Positions 33,647 to 45,372 are shown, counted from the stretch's first letter. The stretch: 64,000 nt of DNA from Fragum whitleyi (GCA_948146395.1 OX411556.1:31633056-31697055), one strand, 5' to 3'. Notes: generated by a model not told the origin, from the sequence alone. Numbers and translations: made by a program.

Positions 33647-36600
33647 CTATAAAGGACAAAGTAACAAGAATGTTATTGCTCTGATGCACACACAGACAGA
33701 CGTTTCTATCTTAATATGCCTCCCTTTGGGATATTAAACAAGAGCTGTCAGAGGACAGCGAAGCTCGACTATTCCTAGTGCTGGATAGTAACAGCAAATC
33801 AATATCGACATTGGAAATTCAATAAAATGAAAGTCAAGAGAAAACAATCTTTGTCTAAAGGCTGATATTATGGTCACAGAAGCATGGGCATAGTTTCAAA
33901 GCAATAGTTTTAGTAGGAACAGAGATACAACTAACATAAAACAGTTGCACATGAAAACATAACTAAAGATTTTTAAGGCCAAAAAGGAAAATTCCTCTAA
34001 ATTAAATATTATGGTCAAAGCATGTGTAAAGTTTCCAAGCAACAGCTATAGTAGAAATAGAGATATTACAGAAATACAACATTTGCACGTAAAAACTAAG
34101 AATTTCTAAGTCCAAAAAGGGTTAAAAATCCACTAAATTCAATATCAGAGTCGTGAATCTTTGTCACGTGGCTGATATTATGGTCACAGAAGCATGTGCA
34201 AAGTTTCGAAGCAATAGCTTTAGTAGAAATAGAGATATTACAGAAATGCAACATTTGCACTTAAAAACTTAACCAAGAGTTACTAAGTCCGAAAAGGGTT
34301 AAAATTCCACTAAATTCAATATAAGAGTGATGAATCTTTGTCTAGATGCTGATATTATAGCCACAGAAGCATGTGTAAAGTTTCAAAGCAATTGCTTTTA
34401 TAGAAACAGAAATATTACAGATAAACAACATTTGCACTTAAAAACTTAACCAAGATTTCTAAATCCGAAAAGGGTTAAAATTCCACTAAATTTATTATCA
34501 GAGTAATGAATCTTTGTCTAGATGCTGATATTATGGTCACAGTAGCATGTGCAAAGTTTCAAAGCAATAGCTTTAATAGAAACAGAGATTTTAAACACTT
34601 GCACGTAAAAACCCGGGTGACTGGAATAGCCCCCCTATTCTTCAAATAGTCAAGCTAAAAAACAAGGGCACATTTCAATGCAAACATGAACCGAAAGACG
34701 CATACCATTAAGCCATGCTTTTTCCCCTTTAATGTTTTTTTTTAAAACATGGAAGCAGTTACAGTATCTATTATCTTTCTATCATAAGGAGACCCTACAA
34801 GCCTTCCAATAATATCACTCAGTCGGTGGCTTTTGCTTGGTAACTTCAAATGTGCCAATTTTTTAGCAGACTTTACAAGAGGACACATGTGTAATAAGGG
34901 TCATGGAACACAAAGGCTAGGAGACACCTGGAGCTCACAGTTTTTAGCAACATCACTGATGTTACATCAGTGTGACAGGCAACCACTGACCAATATCAGG
35001 TGCTCAGGTTAGCTTAAAAGGAAGAGGATCTTATAAATATTTACCAGCTGTCTTTATCCATTCTTTGTCTTCCAAAAAGGCATCCAATGTGGTTTGCCGC
35101 TTCTTCTTCTTGAGGATGGCTAAAACAAAAGAAATGTCTTTTTTTGAGATAAAAATTATAACCTAGTTACAGTATGTACAAAAATAATGAGAAGTTAAGA
35201 AAACAAAAGGACCAAGATGACCAATTCCTTTTGCCAAATGTGATAACATAAATATGAAGATTAAAAAGAAAACAATGCTTTTATTTTTTTCATCTTCATA
35301 TCAGATACCAAGCAAATATTTTGACAATTAAACAAGTATATCATTGGACAAACTACCCAACAATTAAACTCCCTTTGGACTGGATTTGTTTCAAATTAAT
35401 GTTTGTGTCAGATACCCAGCAAATATTTGGACAAAATAACCAATAAAACATTGGACAAACTACCTAACAGTTAAATTCACTGTGGACTGGATTTGTTTCA
35501 AATTAATGTTTTTGTCAGATACCCAGGAAATATTTGGACAATATAACCAGTAAATCATTGGACAAACTACCCAACAGTTAAAGTCAATTTGGACTGGATT
35601 TGTTTCAAATTAATGTTTTTGTCAGATACCCAGGAAATATTTGGACAATATAACCAGTAAATCATTGGACAAACTACCCAACACTAAAAGGCTTTTTGGA
35701 CTCAACAAATTAATGCTTATGTCAGATACCAAGCAAATATTTGGATAAAATAACCAGTAAATCACTGGACAAACTACCTAACAGTTAAAGTCCTTTTGGA
35801 CTGGATTTGTTTCAGATTAATGTTTGTGTCAGATACCCAGTAAATATTTGGACAATATAACCAGTAAATCATTGGACAAACTATCCAACAGTTTAAGTCC
35901 CTTTGGACTGAATTTGTTTCAAATTAATGTTTTTGTTAGATACCCAGCGAATGTTTGGACAAAATACCCAGTAAAACATTGGACAAACTACCTAACAGTT
36001 AAACACCCTTTGGACTGGATTTGTTTCAAATTAATGTTTATGTCAGATACCCAGTAAATATTTGGACAATATAACCAGTAAATCATTGGACAAACTACCC
36101 AACAGTTAAAGTCAATTTGGACTGGATTTGTTTCAAATTAAAGTTTATGTTAGATACCTAGCAAATATTTGGACAATATAACCAGTAAATCATTGGACAA
36201 ACTACCCAACAATTAAACTTCCTTTGGACTGGATTTGTTTCAAATTAATGTTTGAGTCAGATACCCAGCAAATATTTGGACAAAATAACCAATAAAACAT
36301 TGGACAAACTACCCAACAGTTAAACACCCTTTGGATTGGATTTGTTTCAAATGAAAGTTTATGTTTGATACCCAGCAAATATTTGGACAATACAAGAGCC
36401 ATGTCGGACATGGCCATCCCCTGCCGTGAAAGCTTGATAGTAAACCGGACTCTAATAGATTAAGGATTCTTTTGTACATTAAGAGATTGACCCTCTACAA
36501 AATATAAGTATTGAAATAACAAAGGGCAAACACTCCAAAATTATGCAAGCAAGAGTTGTAGTTCTTGTTCACTGCACTTCTCCTCCATGAAATCGATCCA

Positions 36601-39170
36601 TCCATTAAGTTTCAAGTTGATAGTATTTATACTTTTTGAGATATGCTCCGGACAAAATCTAAGTATAAAAAATAACTAAGGGCAAAAATTCCAAAATAAT
36701 GCAAGCAAGAGTTGTAAATCTAGTGCACTGCAATCCTCTTCCATGAGATCTATCTAAGTATCCACCCATAAAGTTTCAAGTTGATTGCTATTATACTTTT
36801 GGAGATATGATCCGGACAATATCTAAGTATCAAAAGTAACTAAGGGCAATAACTCCAAAATATTGCAAGCAAGAGTTGTAAATCTAGTGCACTGCAATCC
36901 TCCTCCATGAGATCTATCTGAGTATCCACCCATAAAGTTTAAAGTTGATAGCTATTATACTTTGGGAGATATGCTCCGGACAAGTTTAGTGACGGAACCT
37001 CGGATCCACAGAATGACGGATGGAGACCATGACTATATCCCTTCGCCGAAAATGACGGGGTTTAATAACCAGTAAATTATTGGACAAACTACCCAACGGT
37101 TAAAAGCCCTTTGGGCTGGATTTGTTTCAAATTAATGTTTATGTCAGATACCCAGGAAATACTTGGATAAAATAACCAATAAAACATTGGACAAACTACC
37201 TAACAGTTAATCGCCCTTTAGACTGCGTTTGTTTCATATTAATAATTATGTCAGACACCCAGCAAATATTTGGACAATATAACCTGTAAAACATTAGACA
37301 AACTACCCAACAATTAAACACCCTTTGGACTGGATTTGTTTCAAATCAATGTTTATGTTAGATACCCAGGAAATATTTGGACAATATAACCAGTAAATCA
37401 TTGGACAAACTACCCAAGAATTAAAGTCAATTTGGATTGGATTTGTTTCAAATTAATGTTTATGTTAGATACCCATCAAATATTTGGACAATATAACCAG
37501 TAAATCATTGGACAAACTACCCAAGAATTAAACTCCCTTTCGATTGTGCTTGTTTGAAATTGAAATTCTTATCAGATACCCAGCAAATATTTGGTCAATA
37601 TATTCAGTATATCATCATTCTACTTATAAAATATGGTCGGGCCCAACATATCTATAAACATTTGACAATCTGTTAAGACTTACATAACTTCGCAAACCGA
37701 GTTATGCATAACTCCTACATCAACTAAAAATTCATAATTTTTTTTGGCATTTTATAAACAAAACTTTTTTAAAATTTGATCATCAACTTATGATGTCATT
37801 GTTATGACAAGCACTTCTTAAATGTGACATTGTCAATCAATTAAACAATGACTGTTTTACAAATATGCCATCTTTGGTTTTTGAATGATAAGTAATTATT
37901 AAAATTCTTGTCTATTTTCTTTTTGACAATGTTTTTAATTCTAACATGATTATAACAAACTTTTACAAAGAAATTTCATGATTTAAACAGAGCTGCAGAT
38001 AAGCTGTGTATTTGTGAAATCACTTTATTTTAACTAATTAATAAGGGCACCAACTAAAAGTTCCAGACTTTCCAAAGTCATCAGTCAAAAAAATGGCTGA
38101 CAGAAGGTGACTTTGGGCCGATGAAACTGAACTGTAAAATCACCTATCTAGTTGAAAATAAAATGTAAACAAGAGGCTGGCCCATTGGCCCTAATGCGCT
38201 CAAGTGAAGCCATGTTTACAAGGTTATAAAATAACTAATGATTACTGGTAAAAAAATGTTGCTTCTAGAGTACACTAATGGTTGTTCTAAGATTTGACCC
38301 AGTTACCTAGTTTTATACTTGACTTGGCCCAATTTTGAACTTGTCCAAGGTCTCGTGGTGACAAACATTCTGACCAAGTTTCAAGTCATTTGGCCCAAAA
38401 ATGTGGCCTGTAGAGTGCACACAAGGTTTATCTAAAATTTGACCCATTGACCTAGATTTTGACAGGATTTAACCCAATCTAGTACTTGTCCAAGGTCTCA
38501 TGAGGACAAACAATCTTACCAAGTTTCAAGTTATTTGGGCCAAAAATGTGGCCTCTATATTGATATTTCGAATTTGAGTGAAGTTCTACCCCCCCACCCC
38601 CCCTGGTGCTCTGCACCTGGTATTCCATCAGTCATGGCTTTAAATATTTAATAGAGATCTATGAGCTGATCCATGCCAAATTTCAAAGCTGTATGGCTTC
38701 TAGTTCAGAAGATGAAGAGTTTTAAAGTTTTTTTTTTCATTTGATCCAAGCCCCCCCCCCCCTCTCCCCTGGTGCTCTGCCCCTGGAAATCCAATGGCCA
38801 TTTGACACAATAAGGGAGCCCCGGTAAGCTTGCCCAGAAAGTCAAATCCATGATTTCTAAAATCATAAAAAAACATTTAAATAAACTGCATTCACACAAT
38901 CATACCAGTAAATAAACAAGTTAACTGGTTAGACTAAATGGCCAGTCAATGTCATAAGCAGTCCTTATGACATGATTGCAAATCATTGTCATTTTTATTT
39001 GCTTTGCTACACAAATTGCACATTTATGTGGCATGATGAAGGAGGAGGCTAGCTAATTCAACACACTATCAATTTTTGGTCATACTTACATTTAATCAAA
39101 GGCTGGTTCACCAAATAACCAACAATACTAATAGCCATAAAATCCATCCCAAAACCCAAGAAATTTAAGC
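33285..39170 (-). CDS. Tentative gene B: hydrophobic exon, PIP-like exon, heptapeptide-repeat exon
   Basis: Exons 39090-39170, 35045-35119 and 33285-33646 form a phase-compatible chain (each intron in phase 1) on minus. A 5' non-coding exon and promoter may lie at 44616-44720. The predicted order is a hydrophobic stretch, a KKKKR basic cluster with QTTLDAFL, then acidic heptads. I do not recognise the protein. An alternative exon near 37690-37730 would shift the frame, so the model is provisional. Confidence 0.35.
33737..34650. mobile_element. Pearl-like element with tandem core of about 175 bp
   Basis: Begins AACAAGAGCTGTCAGAGGAC (hairpin GCTGTC-AGAG-GACAGC) and GAAGCTCGACTATTCC. About five units follow, marked by GCTGATATTATGGTCACAGA and CAAAGTTTC.AAGCAATAGC. 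No gene. Confidence 0.65.
34875..35020. mobile_element. ACAAGAG-type short element
   Basis: ACAAGAGGACACATGTGTAA has the palindrome ACACATGTGT directly after the terminus. It ends GGTGCTCAGGTTAGCTTAAA, like the CTCAGGTGAGC ends of other members. Confidence 0.45.
35045..35119 (-). CDS. PIP-box-like exon of tentative gene B
   Basis: 75 nt between acceptor CTTTTGTTTTAG and donor AGCTG|GTAAAT. With two leading bases it reads ILKKKKRQTTLDAFLEDKEW and on to IKTA. KKKKRQTTLDAFL resembles a PCNA-interacting motif (Q-x-x-L-x-x-F-[FY]), though the last position is Leu. Another frame (HPQEEEAANHIG) is also open; composition favours the first. The flanking introns hold repeats. Confidence 0.5.
35300..37620. 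repeat. 107-bp satellite array, interrupted once
   Basis: Monomers marked by TTGGACAAACTACCCAAC recur every 107 bp (35344, 35451, 35558, 35665 and on). They also share GGACTGGATTTGTTTCAAAT and TCAGATACCCAG. About ten units lie before 36392 and five after 37064. Neighbouring monomers differ by several bases. Frames at 35824 plus and 36202 minus are satellite translation. Confidence 0.8.
36392..37064. mobile_element. ACAAGAG-type element inserted in the satellite
   Basis: Begins ACAAGAGCCATGTCGGACATGGC (an eight-bp-arm palindrome right after ACAAGAG). It has three units of about 160 bp (AGAGTTGTA, CTCCTCCATGA, GGAGATATGCTCCGGACAA) and ends CCTTCGCCGAAAATGACGGG then TTTA. Satellite sequence resumes within the same monomer, so the insertion is later than the array. 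Confidence 0.65.
38168..38610. mobile_element. Pearl-like element, family with the 48080 copy
   Basis: AACAAGAGGCTGGCCCATTG (hairpin GGCC-CATT-GGCC), then CTAATGCGCTCAAGTGA and units with CTGACCAAGTTTCAAG.CATTTGG and GTGGCCTGTAGAGTGCACAC. It fades into low-complexity CCCCCACCCCCCC at 38588. Confidence 0.6.
39090..39170 (-). CDS. Hydrophobic exon of tentative gene B
   Basis: 81 nt up to the strong donor TTAAAT|GTAAGT. With two leading bases it reads NFLGFGMDFMAISIVGYLVN then QPLIK. The acceptor (CATGACAAG) has a poor pyrimidine tract. Alternatively translation starts at the internal ATG (MDFMAISIV, 39146). Joined to 35045-35119 it gives a hydrophobic segment followed by a basic cluster. Confidence 0.4.
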
Positions 39171-40195
39171 CTTGTCATGCTGAACCCCGAATATTCCTGT
39201 TAAGGCAGGAGCTATAGACCAACATCAGCCTGCACATTTGTGCAGTCTGATGTTAGTCTACACCACCTGTTTTTGCACTTTCAAACCAGAATTGTCGATA
39301 GATTTAGTTTTTCAAATAAAAATTGACCTACAGTTGATACTTTCAGTGCTTTATGCCCTCTGATTTTGATGCAAATTTTTAGCCAAAATTTATTCAGCAT
39401 GACAAGGGTTAATATCAATCTGTACAGAAATGAGAGCTTAATAATTAGTACAACTGCTAAGACAATGCAAATTATCTGAAGAATAAGTTGAATAATATTC
39501 AAAATTTCAATTTTTATAAGAGTGGGTCACATGTTAGAAAGGCTTCCTGACAAAGAATTATGGGAAATTGTTCTTCAAACTAATCAATAAATGCTTGGAC
39601 AAAATATTGTTCACGTAAAGTGTTAAGAAAACATATAATGAAGTACTAGTGCCAAATTTGTTACGAAATGATAAGGTATGAAAAAGCAGGCCCCTCGCGA
39701 CACCGATTTTGGGTCCTTCTGGCCCTTTCCCTTTTCAAAATAATATATTTCCAGGGTTCCCACTGACTTTTAAATTTTGGGGTGAAAACAGTCATTTTAC
39801 AGCATACTTGTACCCCCTTTACATGAAACAAAGAAGGCTTCTTGCAAAAATTAGGGGTACAAGATTCAAATTGGGGGTGAAAAACCCCAATTTGAGGGTT
39901 TTCGGGAACCCTGATTTCTCCCCTCTAAGGTAGAAACAATTCCCACTAACATGCTGAAAAAAGTTTTGCCAAAATATGTCAAAAAAGACAAAAATTATAG
40001 CAATTTTTCGGCACAAACCACTGTGAAAATGGTTTAAAACCAAAGAAAAATTTTTTTCTAGGGTTCCTGCCAGCCTAACATCGCATGTTGACTACAGCAT
40101 GCCTTTTGACTTTCAGTTGAATATTTGACAGCCTTTATTTACAATTTCTTCTTTTCCCACACTATTTTCTTTACTACTTGAAGAATAAATAGTTT

Positions 40196-40441
40196 TCATG
40201 GAGAACCTGTTATTTTCAAGGAGGACCTGTATGCTTTATGGCTTATAGGTCCTTCAGGCTGGTGGCAAAGAGCGGTAGGTGTCGAACCATGGTGTTTTTT
40301 TATTGCGTAAAATAAAAGAGGCCAGGGTTGTTTGTTTCGTTGCCATTCTGCAGCCGATTCTTTGGCCAATTTGATGCTACGCTGCTTTTCATCCAGGTGG
40401 GCTTGATTGTAAAGTTGCACTATACCGAAATTTTTCTGTCA
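40196..40441 (-). CDS. Coding-like segment of uncertain status
   Basis: An open minus frame from an acceptor-like TGATTTGACAG with a strongly helical, charged sequence (HLDEKQRSIKLAKESAAEWQ) and then PLLFYAIKKHHG. Ends with a poor donor candidate (ACAG|GTTCTC) that would be in phase with the next exon of tentative gene B. No homology recognised. Confidence 0.25.
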
Positions 40442-43400
40442 AATCAAATTACTGAATACGTTTTGCCGGAACTGGTGTCGTTATTTTTGAAAATACAATG
40501 CAAATGACAGCTTAGTTCCCGGACTAGTACTGGTATTTTGTTTGTTTAAATTTTATTACATGCATGATTTTCAAAAACATGGACTGGAGACTCCTGGGAT
40601 GGTAAGAAAAAAATTTAACGGGTTTTATTTTTCGTAAGTTCTTCTCTCACTTCTACGTGATTCATGTACATTTCTACGTTTTCCGACACACTTGTTTTTC
40701 AAAGTGGCTAAAGGAGTGGCTCAGAAAACTTTTGAGCCAGAGCTGGCCCTACACACGAAACAATATACTTTTATTTCATTTTTTTTCGTCCTTAATGTTA
40801 AGACCGGGAATCTATAGTGAGCCCAGTGATTTTTTTCACCATTTCCGGAAAGGGTCCAGTGCCAGTCAAATTTGGAATTTCTGCCGAAATGGGAATTTTG
40901 AGCTGCTTATAAAGTGCATTAAATATTCATATGTAAGATATAAACTATTTAAGACTTAGTAATAACTCAAAATCATTTATAAAAAATTCAATCTCAAAGT
41001 GCCCGAAAATATACTGTCCTAAAATCGGTACATCCGAAGTTGGCATATTTAGAGTGAATTTCTTCAAATAAAGTGACATTTTCAGTAGGTACCATTTTCT
41101 TAAATTTTCTACCTACATGAACAATTTAAAGGAGTATGGTAAATACTGGGAATTATCATTTTCAAAATTGGGAAAAATTGATATTTTTTGTCATTGGGAA
41201 TGGGGCAGTTTACTGGTACTAAACATAGAAGGAAAAAGATGCATTTTCATTTTGCAAATTAAGTTGACTTGCGAAAAAAACAAATAGAACTCTAATTAAA
41301 TTTGAACCCTAACGCATTACTCTAATGCACAATAAAAAACATATGTTGAAAATTTTATTTTCTTCTAGTAGATCTTCATACATGATCTTCATGTATGATC
41401 CATTTAATACATCTGACAATTTTAAGTGACAGATATCCATTCGAGTATTTCTTCAAATAGCAATTTTTAATGTCTGTTTTCGTCATGAATGTCATTAAAT
41501 ACTAAACATTGCTTTTTCTGAGGCCAAAAATAGAATAAAACATGTCGGATAAGGAAAACAATCGAAGAGTTTATTTCTTTCCTTTTTCTTACTCGAGGAA
41601 TCGGAGGAAAACACGATGAAGGGTCGAATGACTCTTTTTTTCTATCGTGGTCCTAACTCATTCCAGAAGTTACCATACGCTTTTAGAAAGAGGCAATAGG
41701 TTCAAACCACTGCTACCCATTACGGGTCAAGCACATTAACCACTCGGCCAACAATCTATTTCAATGGTTACCAATCAACTTGGCCAATCTAATAACTCTG
41801 CCTGGTTAACTCGGCCCAAATATATAGTCTATAGTAACATAGACTATTTTTCATAAAATATGTACAAGTTCTGTGCAAATGATGCTATTATACCTTACTG
41901 GGTTTATCTTAATTATTTTTTAATATACATTTTTTGCCTTTTTAATAATATTTTATGAAATTATTGTTTGATTATGTTCCTTTCTAAAAATGATCCTAAC
42001 ATTTCAATTTAACTTTTTAATTTTCTGGTGCATACGTAAATTATTTAAAAACCGAATGAAGATTGAACACTTTTGTAATTTAAATAAAAATGCTGAAAAA
42101 GAATTGAAAATAATAATGATTTGGCATAAAATTCAATTTGGGCCGAGTTATAGGGAACTTCGGTATGACGTCATAGACCACTAGCCAATAAAAATGGTTG
42201 GCGTTGAATCGCCTCGCTCTATTTAATTTGTGTAAATATTGCCCAATCTTAATCACTTTTTTCGCTTTACTTGAGGAAAAAGGTATCAAAACAATACATT
42301 TTTGAAAAGTAAATCATTCGAACTTTTCAGAAAACATGCTTATAAAGAAAATAACACGAATTTAGAATTAATTACCATGCTTCGAAAACACCACTATCAA
42401 AAAGGAATAACATCGATTTGGTTGATTTTTTGCAAACTTTTATCATTTTTACCGCTGATTTATCTTGATTTTATTAAATCCTGATTATTTTTTTTTCTTT
42501 AATATCTTATTATTATAAAAAAAGGTTTATGTTTTGTTTGTTTATGCGAACAAAATCGTTCGGTAAATCGTCATTGATAGTCTTTTCCAATCACTCAAAA
42601 TATAACCATTATATATCCAAACAATATCTGTTACACTATAAAAATATTTCGGCATGTTATAATTTTCCTTAGATGCCTAATGGCATTCCCTAATTAGGGA
42701 ATATTGATTCTTGAATGACAAGTGGTGTCATTATCGATTATTTGTTAGACAAACCCTTTCACCTTGTTGAAAACAGTGAAAAGGTATTCGATTTGGGCTA
42801 ATTGACCTGTTTAAATACAAAATCTTCAAACTGAAGATTTTTTATGGTACTAAGAATGTTCCATGACCGACTGACGTATGAATTCAAAGTCGGCTAGGAA
42901 GACAGGCGGACGGACAGACGGACAATCAGACGGACGGACGAACAAACTAACGAATGAATGAATGAATATCGTAAGTTATTAATGAATTTGATTTTATCAT
43001 TTCGAAAACATTTTTATCATTTGCAGTGGTGGATACAGGGTTTCTGTAAAGAGGTTTGGAACTTAAAATATAGATGGTGCCTTTTCCTATAAGTGCCCAG
43101 TTTAAATTGAATTTCTCTTTGATAATTTAATGACACATCTTCGACCCCTCACTGCAATCCTTCTCAGGATCCGTCAATAATTTGATTGGTTGAAATTCTA
43201 CACTTCTGCTAATAATTACAAAGATTACAAAAAGCATGTGTTTGATTGACTGTAATAGTTCTATAATATCAACGAGATGGCCTTCGGAGGATTGTAATCA
43301 GTCAAATGTTGCAATTCTATAGTTGCAATGCTTTGAAGCATGTGGAATATTTTGACTTTTTATATGACAGCATGTTATTTCCATGTTGGATTATGCATAA

Positions 43401-43555
43401 TATTTGATGTGTAAACCAAGCTTTCATTGGGCTCAAAGACTAGTTGTGTCATACTGAAAGCAACCAATCAGTGGCAAATGACATGGCTTGATTGATGCAG
43501 ATCAAAGAAAATTAGGAATGTGGTATAAAACGTTGCGTAAGTAAGGGCGATCTTA

Positions 43556-43723
43556 ATGACCCGTGCACGTGTGTGGGATAAGCGGCTACCGTTTTATGAC
43601 ATTGACAATATTGATTGGCGCATCCGGTTATGGTCAGATCAAAGAGATTCGCCGTGTAGTATAGATCATTGGGTTAGGAATGACAATCTGTATGACACAT
43701 GTTTGTGTGATGAGTGCCGATAA
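43556..43723 (+). CDS. 55-codon ORF with CxCxxC end, unknown
   Basis: ATG to TAA, with TATAAA at 43524 about 30 bp upstream. The product has a strongly protein-like composition (VWDKRLPFYDIDNIDWRIRL, then LWSDQRDSPCSIDHWVRND) and ends in CLCDECR. It is unlike the surrounding AT-rich noise. No family recognised. It could be a small real gene of the TIR element or a relic. Confidence 0.35.
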   Translation: MTRARVWDKRLPFYDIDNIDWRIRLWSDQRDSPCSIDHWVRNDNLYDTCLCDECR

Positions 43724-43735
43724 ATGTATGGTTTT

Positions 43736-43930
43736 TCATGTCGCATAATGTAAACTCTCTGTTAGGGTTTTTGTACCTAACAGTATGTGTTCGAAAAGCC
43801 GTTTCATCCGATTATCTTGGATTTGCAACGTTCGCTTATTATCTAACATGACCTTAATTTCTAAACGTGTGTGTGTTTTCATTTTTATCAATTTGGATTT
43901 AATATTTAGATAGCTTTGGACGATTCTCAA
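43736..43930 (-). CDS. Helical basic ORF convergent with 43556-43723, unknown
   Basis: A 64-codon minus frame beginning at a TTG codon in an open stretch, rich in Lys, Arg and Leu (LEIKVMLDNKRTLQIQDNR, then RLFEHILLGTKTLTES). It stops 12 bp from the end of the plus ORF. Coding status rests on composition only. Confidence 0.2.
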   Translation of the reverse strand: MRIVQSYLNIKSKLIKMKTHTRLEIKVMLDNKRTLQIQDNRMKRLFEHILLGTKTLTESLHYAT

Positions 43931-44042
43931 TATTCCTAGGTTAAAATGACTGGATTTATTTTGTTGAGACCATTAAGGATAAATACAAAACTTAAATCTA
44001 TGTTTGGATGTTCTGAGACGGGATGAATACCGTTACTAAGAT

Positions 44043-44073
<31 letters not shown>

Positions 44074-44615
44074 GCATTGAAATTCAAACTAACATATTTC
44101 ATTGCTGTATGGCCAAAAATGCCGTAAATACAGCTTTATTCGTGTCCCATTCCGATACTTTGGTTGCTCAACTACGAATCATTTGGATTCGTATGACTCT
44201 CCGGGTGGTTACATTTCGACACAAATTATTCGTTTCAAAGACATTGTCACATGATGACAACTGCATAACCAGAAGAAGGGGTGATTTATCTACATTTTGA
44301 CACCTTCATCACTTGGAATAAATCATTACAAATGTATAAAATTACTACTTGAAAATTGGATTTTTTGCTCTTTGTGTATGTAAAAATGGTTGGAAACGCC
44401 AACCACTCATATTTTGATGACGTCATCACTACCTGTGCCGAAGTCCCCTATACGTTGGGCCGAGTTGCCGATGGGCCGAGTTGACCAGTCACCATTTCAA
44501 TCCTGCAAACTGCACCTTTGATTCAACACAATTAGAACGACACATTTTCATAACTATCCAAAAAGTTTCCTCGCTAAATAACAACATAAAATATAAAGAA
44601 TAATTGAAAACTTAC

Positions 44616-44720
44616 CTACTTAAACTTCGTTGATTCGTGACACAGTTCAGTATCGATCGATCACTCGTGTACAGGAAACGGAAACTTTCATATGCGCATG
44701 CGCACTTACAGCTTTGCGGA
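44616..44720 (-). promoter_or_regulatory. Promoter with NRF-1 site and 5' non-coding exon
   Basis: A perfect NRF-1 motif TGCGCATGCGCA lies at 44693-44704. About 75 bp downstream on minus is a strong donor, AAGTAG|GTAAGT (exon edge 44616). The intervening sequence has a short ATG frame that stops quickly, so this reads as a 5' UTR exon. It could serve tentative gene B, whose exons lie further down the minus strand. Confidence 0.45.
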
Positions 44721-44759
44721 TATACACCGAATGTATCCGAATGCATTTTCGGCGCGAAA

Positions 44760-45035
44760 TTTAAAGAGAGATTTTGTGGAGGAGTCCGACACACGGACCA
44801 ATTGTTAGACAAAAAAAAGTCCAATCTTTTATTGGGTATTTCGTTGGAAGTAACCAACGATAGGCTCATGTACGTAATAAAAGTACTCCTCTTATTGGGT
44901 ATACCCAACAAGGAAAAAGTAACCAATAAGTGCCTTTTGAACATAAAATCTATCCAATAAGTGGTCACCAGTAAACACGGACGGACAGACGGACGGACGG
45001 ACAAGTCAAATTTATGATGCCTCCCTATCGGGGGC
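44760..45035. repeat. Repeat with GGACGG microsatellite
   Basis: Contains direct repeats (ATTGGGTATTTCGTTGGAAG / ATTGGGTATACCCAACAAGG), then ACACGGACGGACAGACGGAC and CCTCCCTATCGGGGGCATAA. No gene; open frames on both strands are incidental. Confidence 0.5.
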
Positions 45036-45329
45036 ATAAAAAATAAATAAATAGCACTTGAAAAATGCTGAAGGATCCCGATGGACCTCGTTGCATTGAC
45101 CTCATGGGATCCCTCCAAACACTTGGGATTCTCAAGACCCTGAGACACTGTTAGTATCATACCCTGAACAGACTAGCTTTCATATCAGCATTGCATATCA
45201 CTTGATTTAGTACAGAGAGGTCTTTGATTGGAACCAGTGAGATTCAAGTACTGATGTATTTAATTGCAGGTTACTTTTTCTGTAACTCTTTCTAATTGAA
45301 ACAATTGGTGATTCAATTGTTGACGGACT

Positions 45330-45335
45330 TTTATT
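45330..45335 (-). terminator. YAE1 poly(A) signal
   Basis: AATAAA on minus (TTTATT on plus), 38 nt beyond the YAE1 stop codon. Confidence 0.6.
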
Positions 45336-45372
45336 TCATTTCAACATACTTTTTTCTTCTTTGAAAACAGCA

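Larger units (their letters stand above)
42140..44466. mobile_element. TIR-bounded element, about 2.3 kb, with two small convergent ORFs
   Basis: Left repeat (42140-42212) and right repeat (44396-44466) are inverted copies sharing TATAGGG.ACTTCGG, ATGACGTCAT and ATGGTTGGCGTT or GTGGTTGGCGTT. Related AACTCGGCCCA sequences lie further out (41814, 44454-44482), so the true ends may be wider. The interior holds an ACGG microsatellite (42900-42945), two small ORFs (43556-43723 plus, 43736-43930 minus) and a 28-nt A tract (44042-44070). Confidence 0.5.

Noticed and set aside
35824..36417. 70-77-codon frames on both strands
   Set aside because: They follow the 107-bp satellite; the period is not a multiple of three and the sequence repeats.
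35300..37620. CRISPR-like array
   Set aside because: Whole 107-bp monomers diverge together with no unique spacers, in a eukaryotic intergenic or intronic setting; it is a satellite.
37690..37735. 40-nt exon candidate on minus (donor AGTTAT|GTAAGT)
   Set aside because: Phase would be acceptable but it would shift the next exon out of its more protein-like frame. The sequence is partly palindromic (CATAACTCGG/CGAAGTTATG), so the splice signals may be chance.
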